Shown piece by piece: positions 21,986 to 33,275 of a stretch of DNA of 64,000 nucleotides. The stretch lies in contig OX336338.1 of assembly GCA_946902875.1 (NCBI GenBank), positions 11,709,971 to 11,773,970 on the forward strand. Direction: 5' to 3'. Position 1 is the stretch's first letter, and every line of letters starts with the position of its first letter. The notes under the pieces were generated by a model that was not told where the DNA came from, made no database searches, and saw nothing but the letters and a program-made list of their open reading frames with translations. Source of the stretch: Nematopogon swammerdamellus. Taxonomy: Eukaryota; Arthropoda; Insecta; Lepidoptera; Adelidae. The translations under genes and the position numbers were made by a program.

Positions 21986-22080
21986 GGTTCCTACAGTTTT
22001 ACGTGGAATCTGAACCACGGTCAACCTCCAACGATCGAACGGTCACACCTCCAATTTCTGACTCCGCCATTGTGTGCATA
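21986..22080 (-). mobile_element. 5S-headed SINE, part split off by the mariner insertion (left piece)
   Basis: Matches the SINE at 42106-42475: 'cctacagttttacgtggaat', then 'cacggtcaacctccaacgat' and 'ggtcacacctccaatttctgac'. The complementary head piece lies at 25515-25556, beyond the mariner. Confidence 0.6.
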
Positions 22081-22146
22081 CGTGGGGCACACTAAAAGTT
22101 TCCGGAATTAATAAGAATAAAATACTATTAAAGGTCAAAAATGAAT

Positions 22147-22566
22147 TTATTGTTTCTCAAAATATTCTCCCTTTGCGTAAATGCACTTTTTCATACGATT
22201 AAACCAATTTTGAAAACTTTTGTGCCACTCCTCCGTGGTGACCTCAGAAACGTGTTTTTCATATTCTTCGACAGCCTCTTCTGGTGATGAAAATCGTTGA
22301 CCGCGTAATTGCTTCTTAATTTTTGGGAACAGAAAAAAGTCACAAGGTTCCGTCACCTGTTACTATGTCCCACACCAAATTTGAAGCGCCTTTGTTGAAT
22401 CTGGTAAGCATGGCATTGCACCAAGTGACGCGGTGCGTTTTTTGAGCCTCGGTCAAATTGTGTGGGATCCACCGCGAGCACAGCTTTCTCACACCCAAAT
22501 GTTTGTGTAGGATTGATTGTATTTCACTCATGCCTATGTCTAAGGATGCCCGAATCTCATGGTAGG
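22147..22566 (-). pseudogene. Mariner transposase, middle and C-terminal parts (deleted core)
   Basis: On the minus strand, YHEIRASLDIGMSEIQSILH (22566-22500) leads through HLGVRKLCSRWIPHNLTEAQ and SNLVWDIVTGDGT (about 22345), where the first catalytic Asp should lie. The sequence then jumps in another frame to EPCDFFLFPKIKKQLRGQRF...NRMKKCIYAKGEYFEKQ (22356-22147), the C-terminal end. About 100-150 residues between them, including the second catalytic Asp, are missing. It is a non-functional remnant of a D,D34D mariner transposase. Confidence 0.8.
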
Positions 22567-22866
22567 CAATGACGTATCATGTATTCTACTAGACCTCTTA
22601 CCCGGGCAACAGCCTTCGCTCCACCGCGGTGGAGTAACCATTACGCGGAAGGACCCTCTTGAGACTAGTAGCTCGCGAGCGACCGAACGCGGCGGACGCG
22701 CCGTCCGCGCGCTCGCTGCCGTCCGTCTGCGGCTCGCATCGCGCCAGTCATTCTTATGCCCGGTTGTGTGTTGCGAATTGCGATATTGCAAAAATCATAC
22801 CAAAAATATTGGGAAAACTGATGGCATCTCATTTCATAGGTAAGTATCACTTCATTGTGATCTTAA

Positions 22867-23370
22867 TATATAAGGTCTTTCAAAATTAGTTAATAGTACG
22901 CAAAGGGGGGGTTCTGCATCATATAGGGAGTAAAACCTATATAAATTTTTTTGGACCTTGGGCTTTTTTTATGTAAAATGTTTTGTATGTATTTAAATAA
23001 AAAAATATGTGGTTGATTTTTATAGCCTAATCGATTCATTTTCATAACAGTAACAAAAAAGTCTTCATTACCATTTTGATGTAACACGTGTAAGTTGGTA
23101 AAAAAAATCAAATTCTTTCTATTCCATACTAATAAAACTAAAATTGTGGTTTTCACAATTTCTGAAAGAAAGAGATCTATGTGTTGGAAGACTTTTTTGT
23201 TCCTGGCATGAAACTGAAACGATTAAGAAAAGAATTTTTTTTTTACATTTTACATTATTATAATTTTTTTTTTTTGTAAAAAAAAATCTTTGTTCCTCAA
23301 AAGTGATTTATTTACGATACAGAACCCCCCCTTAGCGTACTATTAACTAATTTTGAAAGACCTTATATAT
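22867..23370. mobile_element. MITE with ~54-bp terminal inverted repeats
   Basis: The left end tataaggtctttcaaaatta and a following gttaatagtacgcaaagggggggttctg are mirrored on the right (agaacccccccttagcgtac, then tattaactaattttgaaaga and ccttata). The interior is AT-rich, and the ends lie in TA-rich sequence. No coding capacity. Confidence 0.8.
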
Positions 23371-24098
23371 AATATCTTGTTTTCCATGTGCTTAGAAATA
23401 TTTGGTTCAACTGGCCAATTAGGGCTGTCACAACGCTACTTCAATTAGAAAATGTTGTACATTTTATGTATTGACCTAGCATTGCAATAACATAAGCATT
23501 ATTTAATTAAACAAATAAATTAAACGCGCTCATTAGGGCTGCCACATATGAATGATTAGAAATAGAGTTCTGGGATATCATGTATGAAAGTAAATAAATA
23601 TGTATTAAACCACGTTAAAATATGAGACTGAATTGACCGCTAATTAGGGGTGTCGCTATTCTTTTTTTTTTTTTAATTAGTAAGTAATTGAGAAATTTTC
23701 AAGAAAACATTTTTTTTACAAGGTTTCCACATCCTTCTAAGGGATCAATACGAGAAAGATGGATAAAAATAGTCCAAGATGATACATTGTTTAAGGGAAA
23801 GTGAAAATTTAAATTTGTGTAAAGTGAAATTTAAATTATTTTGTTTAAGTACGGAGGAAGAGTTATTTTAGTTGTGTTTGTGTGTGTAGTCCAAAGTATA
23901 CCTAATGTTTTTTTTAGTTATATATATATATATATATATATATTTTTTATAAATGCTGCACTCTTTATTTTATGTATGTTTGGTTTGGAGATTTTAAGTT
24001 TAGTCCAAGGCCAAGACCGCAGTTAATAAATTCTTTATTATTAAGTTTAGTTTTTTAGATATTATTCTAGTTATTAAGTGTAGGTATTATAAGAATAC

Positions 24099-24237
24099 AA
24101 AACGGCTTTACTCGCGGTCGAAATATGAGCTGTGTGGCTCGACGTTTCGGGCCAAACGTATGGCCCATCATCATGAGCACTCTGGCCGAAATGTCGAGCC
24201 ACACAGCTCGTATTTCGATAGTGAGTAAAGCCGTTGT
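24099..24237. mobile_element. Short palindromic MITE
   Basis: The arms aacggctttactc / gagtaaagccgtt, and the inner gagctgtgtggctcgacgtt / tgtcgagccacacagctc, form a hairpin of about 55-bp arms with few mismatches. Confidence 0.65.
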
Positions 24238-24712
24238 TACTTCTTAAAATGTCAAATAACCACGATAATTTAAAAACCCATATAAGTTTAGGTATGTATT
24301 TCAAGTTATTATAGTTCTGTATTTTAAGTTTAAATACATAAAAACGTTTTTTTCGATGAAATTCACTATCTGTTTTCTTCTATAATCCTTTAAAACGTCC
24401 CACTGCTAGGCACGGACTCTGCTCACTAACGTAGGAGGTATTGTTTTTATTGTTGTTGTTTTATTGTTTATTGAGTATTCTTATGGCAGTCATATTGCAC
24501 TCGAACTTGTCACAATTTGTTATATCCGGTTCGATTACTCGTACATGGTGACCAGTGGAAATCAGAAGCAGTTTACACAAAAATACCTTTCATAGACCAG
24601 TGTGCACTAGTTACCTAACTTTATTTTTCTTCACCGGAGCGATCGTACCTATTCGTTATGAAATGCACGTATATCAATCTTTATCAAGGAAATAAATAAG
24701 TACATTAGTTAG

Positions 24713-24776
24713 TGCCCGGGATTTGAACCCGCAACTTCTGCATTGAGAAGCGTTACCACTAGACTACGGGCACAAT
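24713..24776 (-). tRNA. tRNA-like sequence, probably a pseudogene or SINE head
   Basis: The minus strand shows a 7-bp acceptor-like pairing (GTGCCCG / CGGGCAC), a good D arm/box A (TAGTCTAGTGGTAAC) and a box B (GGGTTCAAATCCC). It is only about 62 nt long. The T stem overlaps the acceptor, and the anticodon loop lacks the invariant T33. It is therefore not a credible functional tRNA. Confidence 0.35.
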
Positions 24777-25065
24777 TAACCATAATACCTACCCGTAAAA
24801 TAATAAATCGAAAAATATATTTTTGGTAGACTAAGTGACAACCCTACGTATTCCAATGCACGTGTTGACTGACCGGCCGGGCCGGCCGGGCCGCTAGCCG
24901 CTAGTCGCTCGCTAGCTAGCCCCTCTCCCGCTCGCTTCCCGCCCCGCGCGGCTCAGCGTTCCGCCACCCCGCTACCTTACCTCATACCTCAGTTATTGGC
25001 CGTCATTTCTCTGTATTCTTTCTTCGTAGTGCTCACTCTATACATAAAATCTCTTTGATGGTAGG

Positions 25066-25348
25066 TCACATGCCTGTCTGTTACGATCATACGGCGCACA
25101 GCATCGATGTTTTTGTTGTTCACAGCAGTGAACGGGCGACCATCGCGAGATTCGTCACTGAGATTGACACGACCGCGCTTGAATTCTGCAAACCAGCAAT
25201 AAATAGTCGTCTTGCATGGTGCTTCATCGCCAAAAGCAGATTGAAGCCGAGCGAGGCTCTGATGAGCTGTCAAATTACACTTAAAATCGTAGAAAATCAT
25301 ACTACGAAAATTTTCCCGGTTTAAATTTATGTTAATGTAGACACGCAA
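25066..25348 (-). pseudogene. Mariner transposase N-terminal HTH part
   Basis: Minus-strand frame with NLTAHQSLARLQSAFGDEAP, then KTTIYCWFAEFKRGRVNLSD and RMIVTDRHVTYH. This is the first helix-turn-helix region and linker of a mariner transposase. At 25065 it breaks off exactly where the piece ending at 22566 (YHEIRASLDIG) should continue. The 8 bp atggtagg are present at both break points. Confidence 0.8.
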
Positions 25349-25514
25349 TTTCTAAAATGACGCCACAATGGAAAAACAATTGACAGTCAGATGAAACAAA
25401 CTGCATTCTACAGCCAAAGAGTTCCATTTTCAAATGATGTAATTACTTTTTAAATATTGTTTATGTAAGTGGCCAATTCCGGAAACTTTTAGTGTGCCCT
25501 ATGTATTATGATCA

Positions 25515-25556
25515 CGAACGACAGTCGACCGACCGCACCACTAAGCTACTGTGGCT
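25515..25556 (-). mobile_element. 5S-headed SINE, head piece (right of the mariner)
   Basis: cagtcgaccgaccgcaccac followed by taagctactgtggctgac matches the head of the full-length copy ending at 42475. Together with 21986-22080 it brackets the mariner. Confidence 0.55.
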
Positions 25557-26218
25557 GACAATAATGAGCTATAGGCCGTTTGAAATTCGAATTTCTCGCG
25601 AGCGAGGACGTGAAATAAAATATAAATATAGGTATATACATATATTATAAAATAATAAACAAATGCAATAGTCACGGACTTGCAATTTGATACGTAGGTA
25701 ATTGTATAATTCACTCGAACATTAAATTTCCTCTCTGTCTGATGGATGGACGCTATCGATCGTTAGGGCGAAGCTCCACCCACGTGAAGGTTGTACCTAT
25801 GTACGTTCATCTCTACTTATAAGCTTGTATTCGCAATAATTTGCATACAATTGAAGAGTCTTAGAGACATGGGGTTGAAAGCGCATACCTACTTTTCTAT
25901 AACAGGTCGATGTTTTGACGTCGTTGAGCAGGGAATGGCGGGGCAGGCGACCGGGACACTGAACTTAGACCGTGGCCCTTAAAAAACGTCCGCTGAATGA
26001 ACATTAAATTGTCTTGAAAATACGGTAAATCAGAGATACCGAAGCGAGCGAATGTATGCAGCACGAGCGGAGATCTATAGACTAACCCACTATATTAACG
26101 GCCTATCTAATATAACAGATGTAACAAACGAATGTCTTCCTTCTTTCTTTTTTTTTTCAGTAGCTGAAATACAGTGTACTCTTAAGCTTATAATAATTAC
26201 TAAACTTTTTTTTTTCAT
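25557..26218. other. Intergenic; no gene seen
   Basis: AT-rich sequence with short GC patches. Open frames of 63 and 81 codons show no domain. Confidence 0.4.
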
Positions 26219-27298
26219 TATACAGGGTGTTCGGCACATAGACCGACAAATTTTTTTTGTAGGTAAGTGGGGTCATTTGCAACATTTTGACCCTTGATAC
26301 CTTTTGTCAGATGTAACGTGGTATCGAGATACGATTTTTTTTCTTTATTTTTGAAAATTACCAAAATCCCTGCTTTAAACCCTTGTAACTTTTTTGTTTA
26401 TGATTTTATCAGCACAAAATAAAATTTATTGAATTTTACGATGTATCCTTCTTCTATAAAAAATATTGTTTGATGAAGTTAATACCACGATAAGGTCTTA
26501 TGCCCTCCCAAAGTCCCGAGAACGAGTAAAAATATGACAGAATCTTAATTTCTTAATACATTTAAAAAAAACTGACAGCTATTTGTAGCTTCATTTTATT
26601 TTAAAAAGTTCGCTAGTTTATGCCCTTTCCAACGGTGTACCACATGTCATACAAATAATTCACTATGTGGTCAAAATTAGGCACAGAGTCAGAACAGAAC
26701 GACAAAATTAGGGATAATTTGCAAGAGTGCCCGCGCGACCGGTACATGTTCTAAATTTGAAAATGCTCCCGAAAAAGCTCTCAATACGGGAAGCGACCAC
26801 CGATTAGTGCCCGTAGTGTCGTTTTGTTCTGTCTCTGTGCCTAATTTTGACCACATAGTGAATTATTTGTATGACATGTCGTATACCGTTGGAAAGGGCG
26901 TAAACTAGCGAACTTTTGAAATGAAGCGCTCAATTGTTGTAAGTTTTTTTTTAAATGAATTAAGAAATTAAGATTCTGTCACATTTTTACTCGTTCTCGG
27001 GACTTTGGGAGGTCATAAAACCTTTTCATGGTATTAACTTCATCAAATAATATTTTTTTCTAGAACAAGGATACATCGTAAAATTCAATAAAGTTTATTT
27101 CGTGCTGATGCAATCATAAACAAAAAAGTTACAGGGGATTAAAGCTGTGATTTTGGTAATTTTCAAAAATAAAGACAAAAAATCGTATCTTTATACCACG
27201 TGACATCTGCCAAAAGGTATCATGCGTCAAAACGTTGCAAATGACCCCACTTACCTACAAACAATTTTTGTCGGTCGATGTGCCGAACACCCTGTATA
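26219..27298. mobile_element. 1.08-kb foldback element, copy 1 (long TIRs, TA flanks)
   Basis: It begins tatacagggtgttcggcaca and ends with the reverse complement (gtgccgaacaccctgtata). The two arms are inverted over roughly 480 bp each, for example cattatgtggtca-type and ggcacagag(t/a)cagaaca blocks mirrored around about 26760. Flanking TA on both sides suggests a TA target. There is no open frame with a domain. A second copy is at 43631-44690. Confidence 0.8.
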
Positions 27299-28640
27299 AA
27301 AACGCCATTACAAAACTGAGTAAATTTAAAGATAAGTAAATCATTTAGTTACTTTAACCATTGGAATAAAAATTACTTCAATCTCCCTTCCATAGTGACA
27401 GCTCGATTGCATAAAATGTACTATGGGCCTGTAATGGTAACGCAAAGCTTGTTCGCAAAATAGCTAAAAATAATGATAAAACTATACCTAGGTATATGAA
27501 CAGAGTTTTATATTACCGTTGTGAGTGTGGAAGAGGCATCAAGAGGGTAACATACCTATATTATCATCGGACGAGGTACCTAGTAGTATGTTATGCCGCG
27601 CTCTCGAGCGAGTTCCAATGTTTAGTGTTGGAGCTTTTGACTCCGCATTTGCCTGCCCAGCCAATGTAAAGTACTTTGCATTTGCGAGCGAGCGGAGCGC
27701 GGCGCGGCGGTACTGACTAGATGGCTGGCAACGAGGGGGGTCCCTTTGAAAGGTGAGCGCGGACGGGGCGGGGGAGGGCGGGGGCGGGGGACGCGGAGAC
27801 GCCCTTTGACGCGAACATTGAAATTGGACGCCGCACCGCATAACTGGTGTCTCTCTAGAGAATTTTATTACTTTTATAAATGCATGATATTTAACATTCG
27901 GAGTCCATGAGTAGAAAGCAGTTTGCATGCATTGCATTGCAGAAGGCAATTAAGTGACGAAATTGTTGAAAATATGAAACTTATGTATGTTGACAAAAAG
28001 CGCCGATAATCAAAGCATATTCAATATCCAGTATAACCGGGCATGCTCCCACTTGACTGAATCTATTTAATCGTTGAATTAAAGTGAAACCTTATCATGA
28101 GTAAGCGGAGGAAATACATCTGATCTGTTCTCTCTTCGGCTGTCGATATATTTGATTAAAACCTGACATTACATCAACAATAGTATGAAATAATAACCAC
28201 CAGCAAGCTAGCCGTTATAATCTGTAATCACAGGATACAATAAAAGTAATGATTCCTGACCCCTGGTTACTATAACTGTAAGTCCTGTCAAACACGATGG
28301 GACCCACCGAAAAGAACGTCATAAGGAAATGTATGATCAGGCAAGATAATAAAATATAATAAATAATAGAGCAGATATCGCATACACTTAACATAATTAA
28401 GAACACGCGCTGAAAATTGAAGTAGAGCGATTATAGAAAACGGAAACAAAAGTTATACCCACAGTCATGGAGAAAAAAATCTAAATGTTTCTAAGTAGAA
28501 ATAAACATTTGAATTCTCCAGAAGCAATGACCTAATTGTAAACTTAGCCTAGCCATACAGATATGCTGGTAAAAAAGACCTTAAGATTTTATATGCGGTG
28601 TCTTTTACTTTATAACATATGCTCCTCGTTTATTTAATAC
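27299..28640. other. Intergenic; CpG-rich patch at 27690-27840
   Basis: A GC-rich block with ggcgggggagggcgggggcg lies within AT-rich sequence. Overlapping open frames on both strands there are composition artefacts. No gene is supported. Confidence 0.4.
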
Positions 28641-28860
28641 AACATTTAAGACGAGGCGAATTTAACTTTCTCCATGCAAAATCGTCTTTCGGCATTTATG
28701 TTTTCTAGCCTCCTAAACCTTATCCGATTTTTATAATGTTTTTTTCTTGTCTTAAGGATAGTCCAATCTACGTTCCTGTAACTTTTTGTTTACATGAAAT
28801 ATACCTACAACACTGGAGCTAAAAATTTGTATTTTTAGCTACGCGACGCATCTTCTAACC
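28641..28860 (+). repeat. Half-copy of the TIR element seen at 62890-63770
   Basis: The blocks aaaatcgtctttcggcattt, then tgttttctagcc and aaaccttatccgatttttat, recur near both ends of the 62.9-63.8 kb element. Confidence 0.45.
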
Positions 28861-28869
28861 TAACCTATA

Positions 28870-29040
28870 TTCCTATGGCTTCCTTCCGGATCCATCATCA
28901 GGATCCTGGAAATAACATATGACTATAGTGCTTGCGAAGACAAATCCAACGAGCCCAAACACGATGGGCTTATCATGTGTAGTTTAGGAGTTCCTATGGC
29001 TTCCGTTCGGCTCCATCATCAAAACCCAACTAACAAACTA
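28870..29040 (+). repeat. Tandem 'ggcttccttccggctccatcatc' repeat, copy A
   Basis: Two successive diverged units of about 125 bp, carrying tatggcttcc(t/g)tccgg..ccatcatca and tatcatgtgtagtttaggag. The same pair occurs at 38290-38510. Confidence 0.6.
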
Positions 29041-31020
29041 ACAAGGTCACCCGAGGATCTGCAGAACCGTGATTTGATTTTTCACAATTTATTTCATACA
29101 TTCGGATATTCCTCTCGCTCTCTACGCTGTTGCACTTCCAAAAGTCGATTTCACACTCTCGGCGAAAGTGGGCAAAATTTTAGGGACCACCTACAGCACG
29201 AACCATCATCGATACACGAATGTTTTTTTTATGTAGCCCAAAGTCCAAATCTAAACAGTTTTTTTTTATTTTTCGATAACACATTTAGTTTTTGAGATAT
29301 AAGAGATTTAGTTCGAAAAAAAAAATTAAAATTTTTCACATTTTTGCATTTAAAAATTATTATTTTTTACTTTCACGTGCACGAGAAGACAGCTCAAAGT
29401 TTCCTTCAGGAGTTTGATAATAATAATAATAGAGTGGTTGGGTCAAGGGCCAGATCCAGAAGACAGCCCTGCTCAACACTGCACGCATCGTCCGGAGGTT
29501 TCTCTCCCTAGGGCCCGACCATCGGTAGCCTGGGTTCGCCCCGCCCCGCGCCGCCTCCGCCGCCGGTGGTGGAAACTCCATTTTTTATTGCTAATTTTGT
29601 ATAATATGTTTTGTAAATGTATATATTAGATATTTAAATATGTAAAAAATTAGTTTTAAGAAATGTGTAAATAAATGGATGAAATAATAATAGTAGAGTC
29701 GTTCAGATTCTGAGTGTATCGGTAATTTGCCTTGAGAGCGCTCCTATCTCTTCCTACCGAACTTCAAAACAGCATATATATATATGCTTATTATATATTT
29801 TTTAAAGCACACGGAGAAAGTGCTTAAGGAAACGTTTTCCTGTTCACATTCCAACTGTACGCAGAGTCGCGCGGCGAAGCGTTCGGCGCGGAATGCACGC
29901 AGGCTCATACAGGTCCTTTGAAGAATTTGGGAGGGGTTGTAAAAGGCAAACGCTGCATGGCGTGCGAGGGTGTGTGGGCGAGCGAGGCTCTCGTGATGGT
30001 GGTGGTGTTCGTAAGATTCAACTGGTGCAATGCGACGGACGGCGAACGAGCACGTCCACCCTCCACCCCCGCCCGGACAGTGCTTTCTGTCCTGCCCCCT
30101 CCTGGGCGGCGCGGCGGCGCGGCGCCACATACGCCCCCGCGCCCCCGCGTCCGCCCTACCTACCCCCGCTTCTTCTATCTATCTAAACTTGTTTGCTTTT
30201 ACCGACATTCCCGCGCTGTGCGCCGTGTCATGTCGTCGCTACTGGCATTTTCTGAGCGAGCAAACCGCACTTCTAATAAAAAAATTAGAGATAACAATTC
30301 TCATTGTAGATCGTTTCTGTTTTGTTTGAATTCATATATTGAAAAAAAAACATCCTACAGTTATGATAAGTCAACAGCGGAAAATTGCAGCTTGATTCAA
30401 TTAGAGCCTTTCCTAGTTTAAGCCGCACTAATTACTAACAAACAACAATTAAACAACATTGCCGCTAATAAAATATTAAATACAATTTTGCCATTGCTCT
30501 ATGGAATGGTTGAAAATGTTCCATGTTGAATTTTAAATTTTACAGAAGTTATGTATTGGAATGCCTTGGGGGTGATATTTTCCCTATTCCGCTGACTGCG
30601 TGCGAACCTGCCCCTATCTATGTGATAGATGAAAGAAAGCAAATGTGACTCCCCTCCTCAGCCCTTTATCAATAATGTGTGAACACAGCGATAGGATGTA
30701 GTGAAGTAACGCCTTATAAAAGTATTGAAACTGTCAACATTCAAATATTGAACAGCTGCTACCATTTTTCCTGAATGCGAAATTAATTTCCGGCGCACGC
30801 GGGAAAATGAAATCGATGTAGCTGAAAGTTGAGGCGCCCTCACTCGGCTTAGCGGCGCGGCAGCAGAAAGAACAAACCATTTCTCGCTTTTCTTTCCATC
30901 CGCGCCACAGTGCAGCGATCGTCGGCCGGTTCTTTCCTCCAAGATCCGCGCGCTGCGCCGCCCTCTCTCCGCCGCCGCGCCGCCGCGCCGCGCTCCGAGG
31001 GGGGCCGCAAGCCCACCGCC
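29041..31020. other. Intergenic with three CpG-rich blocks
   Basis: GC-rich blocks lie at about 29500-29575, 30020-30170 and 30840-31015, separated by AT-rich sequence. Long overlapping open frames here (for example 29918-30421 +, 30658-31077 -) have Pro/Ala/Arg low-complexity composition and no domain, so I do not call genes. A promoter or distal regulatory role is possible but unproven. Confidence 0.4.
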
Positions 31021-31040
31021 TTTACAGATGCAATTGGATA

Positions 31041-31530
31041 GGTATATATATATATATATATACCTTATCGATGTCACAGTGCCATCCGACTATAACCTCA
31101 CTAGGAAGGAAAATGAAAAACTTTCAAAATATTACGCATTAAAAATTGAGATCCAAAGATTATGGAATACAAGAGCTGAAATCGTCCCAATAGTTATAGG
31201 CACTACAGGAATTATAAATAAATCAACAGAGAAACACATAAAAAATTTAGACGCTGGCATAAAATTAGAAATACTCTAAAAACAGGCTGCAATTGAAACC
31301 ACAAAAATAATGACCAAATTTCTAAGTGGAAATCTGCCTCCTGACAGTGAAGACAATAATATAATGTAACTCAAGACTGATCGGTGGGCCCGTCCTCTAT
31401 CTTGGGAGGCACTCGAGCGAGGACGGGTGGCAGACCGGCGAGTACAATCGCCGACGACTCCGAAGAAATCCGGAAGAATAAAATTATATATTGCAGCCTG
31501 CTAAAGTAACGCGTCTGCTTTCTTAAAAAA
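31041..31530 (+). mobile_element. Non-LTR retrotransposon ORF2 tail plus structured 3' UTR
   Basis: After a (TA)n run the plus frame reads LIDVTVPSDYNLTRKENEKL, then KYYALKIEIQRLWNTRAEIV, IVIGTTGIINKS and, after a stop at about 31277, QAAIETTKIMTKFLSG. It resembles the C-terminus of non-LTR retrotransposon RTs ('IDV.VP......EK..KY..L..E....W....V.V.PIVI...G'). Downstream, ggacgggtggcagaccggcg and cgggcccgtcc-type inverted segments (31382-31440) suggest a folded 3' UTR. It is 5'-truncated. Confidence 0.6.
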
Positions 31531-31984
31531 AAAAAAACATGAAACAAAACAAAAACCGACTGCACAAAAACTTAACTACGTAATAAAAATAAGCTCTATA
31601 ATCTATATATTTTGTGCTATGTGTTTTGTATAATTCACCACACAATGATTTGGTTCAATACCTACTTAAGCAAATAATAAAATACAGGTACTATAATCTG
31701 AAATATCTTGTAACATTCATGTTATTTTAAAATGATAGTATACCTGTTTTATTATTTGCTTAAAATCATGTGGACCAACAGCTTATTGGGATCAAGGGTA
31801 CCTACTAATACCTAATCCAGCCAATGTTTTAACACGGCTAAGGATGGCTGGGTCAGAGGTGTCAAAGCGCACGTTTCGACCAGCCAAAATCACCTCCGAG
31901 CACCTACCTTAGGTGCCATACCGGTGAAGCAACATGTACAGGTATGAACGTAAATTATTTCGCCAGAAAAGATATTGAGATTGT
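31531..31984. other. Intergenic with a tRNA-type SINE tail fragment
   Basis: At about 31845-31930 (minus), ggctgggtcagaggtgtcaa and ccagccaaaatcacctccga match the 3' tail of the SINE at 34100-34508. The rest is AT-rich. Confidence 0.5.
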
Positions 31985-32995
31985 GTTTTTATGGTTCCGT
32001 ACCTTAAAAGGAAAAACGGAACCATCACAAGATCACTCCGGTGTCCGTCCGTCTGTCAGAGGTTTTTCTCGAAAACTAAGTAACGTAGAAACTTGAAATA
32101 TGGCATAATGATAGATGTTGAGCGCACATATCGCTCGTCAAAAACTAGATAAAAATTTATTTTACATTAATATGGAAGGCCAATTTGATACCAATAAAAA
32201 AAGTTTTTAAATTAACATATCGTGTGGGGTATCATTTGAAATAGCTTTTAGGATTCTAAAAATATTTTTTGTACATTTTTCAGTTCAGTGGTCTTAATGA
32301 AATAGCAAAAAAAAAATACCGCCCCCCCCCCCCCCCCCTCCCTGTTCTTCTAGGTTTCTAAAGCTACATTTTGACTTTTACAGGGTTAGTAGATATTAAG
32401 GCATAGATTACAGGAAAAGTGCAATGTAATATTTTAGGAAAAAAAATCCCCAGTTGCACTCCGGGAGTGCCGGCAGAAGTGAAAACTTTTTGTATTTCCG
32501 AAAATATATCTTAGGTGGTTATAAAAAAAACTAAACACCCTAAAAAAATTTTTACACCGTAACATTGCTTAAAAAAGAATACAGAAGAAAAAAAAACAAA
32601 AAAAAATTGAGGGATTCGAACCCATGGTAAAAAAATACAAATCCTACACTCTTACCATTGAGCCACGAAATCACATAAACGACCAAACGAATATCGGATT
32701 CCCTTGATTCGCTTTCGGCTTTACTGTCACTGAGAGACGAACAGAATTGATCCCGAGCCACTCGTAACTTAACCCTTAAAGCAATGACTTAAGGTTACAT
32801 TTTAAATAATAAAAATAAATCTGACGCTTTTCGAGATCTGACGCTCTGACGCTTTTCGAGATCTGACGCGAGTTTAAAATTTTTTACCCACCTAAAAAGT
32901 GCCAAGCGCCGCTAAAGAAGTTTTCACTTCAAAAACATATTTCTGTTTTAGTACGGAACCATAATTTGTGCGAGCCTGACTCGCTCTTGATCGCT
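31985..32995 (+). mobile_element. ~1-kb 'ggttccgtacc' element with inverted ends
   Basis: It begins atggttccgtaccttaaaag near 31990 and ends with tagtacggaaccataatttg near 32950-32970. 'gtggggtatcatttgaaata' (about 32224) is a motif shared with the right flank of the 100-bp array. A C15+ run lies at about 32323-32338. It contains a tRNA-like stretch (32603-32670). No coding sequence. Confidence 0.55.
32603..32670 (-). tRNA. tRNA-like stretch inside a repeat, not functional
   Basis: The minus strand has a plausible D arm (GCTCAATGGTAAGAGT) and box B (GGTTCGAATCCC). The acceptor arms do not pair, and the anticodon arm is an imperfect T-rich stretch. It is probably a pseudo-tRNA carried by the element. 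Confidence 0.3.
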
Positions 32996-33036
32996 TTATT
33001 TATAAATGAAAACAGTAAATCACTAAGGCAAGGTTT

Positions 33037-33240
33037 AAGGGGCCTTCGGCCTTGCCTGTTTACTGGACACCGGGGCGGCGACCACGTCCTGCGTGCGTGA
33101 ATTCGTCACAAACAAGGTATTGATTGGAGCACCGCGTTCGCCTCAACGCGCGATGAATGACCGCGAGTTGACGCGCGTCATTGGAAGGCAAGTCTGCTGC
33201 GATAATAGCATGACAACTGTGAAAACTCAACAACGAAAAT
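33037..33240 (+). pseudogene. Retropepsin-like fragment (LLDTGA)
   Basis: After an in-frame TAA at about 33037, a plus-strand frame with no ATG reads ACLLDTGAATTSCVREFVTN and continues to a stop at 33240. LLDTGA is the active-site signature of retroviral-type aspartic proteases. Only about 65 codons are open. The flap and second conserved region are not evident, and no neighbouring RT was found. It is most likely a small relic of an LTR retrotransposon. A chance match is possible given the short motif. Confidence 0.35.
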
Positions 33241-33275
33241 GATTCCAAACTTTTTAGTTTGGAATCATTTTCATT
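33233..33275. repeat. Perfect hairpin, 16-17-bp arms
   Basis: cgaaaatgattccaaac and gtttggaatcattttc are inverted around a short tttttta loop. Confidence 0.7.

Larger units (their letters stand above)
22567..25057. mobile_element. 2.49-kb insertion in the mariner, with 8-bp target duplication (hAT-like?)
   Basis: atggtagg occurs at 22559-22566 and again at 25058-25065, flanking the insert exactly where the transposase frame is broken. The termini read CAATGACG (left) and CAAAGAGA (right, reverse complement). An 8-bp duplication and CA..G ends fit the hAT superfamily. No transposase was recognised inside. It contains two palindromic elements, a (TA)n tract (23922-23942), CpG-rich patches near both ends (22660-22750, 24870-24980) and a tRNA-like sequence. 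Confidence 0.6.
22085..25499 (-). mobile_element. Mariner element with matching 25-bp TIRs, interrupted by a 2.49-kb insert
   Basis: The terminal repeats 22085-22109 (gggcacactaaaagtttccg...) and 25475-25499 are exact reverse complements over 25 bp. TA follows the right end (25500-25501); the left flank reads TG, probably a decayed TA. Minus-strand transposase pieces lie just inside each end (25348-25066 and 22566-22147). The element sits inside a SINE, and its own interior holds a foreign insert with an 8-bp duplication. The catalytic core is deleted, so it is dead. Confidence 0.8.

Noticed and set aside
24713..24776. Functional tRNA gene
   Set aside because: Too short, T stem overlaps the acceptor strand and the anticodon loop is not canonical; listed only as tRNA-like.
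29744..30421. Overlapping open frames on both strands in a CpG-rich block
   Set aside because: Pro/Ala/Arg-rich low complexity, mutually overlapping, no domain, no splice context.
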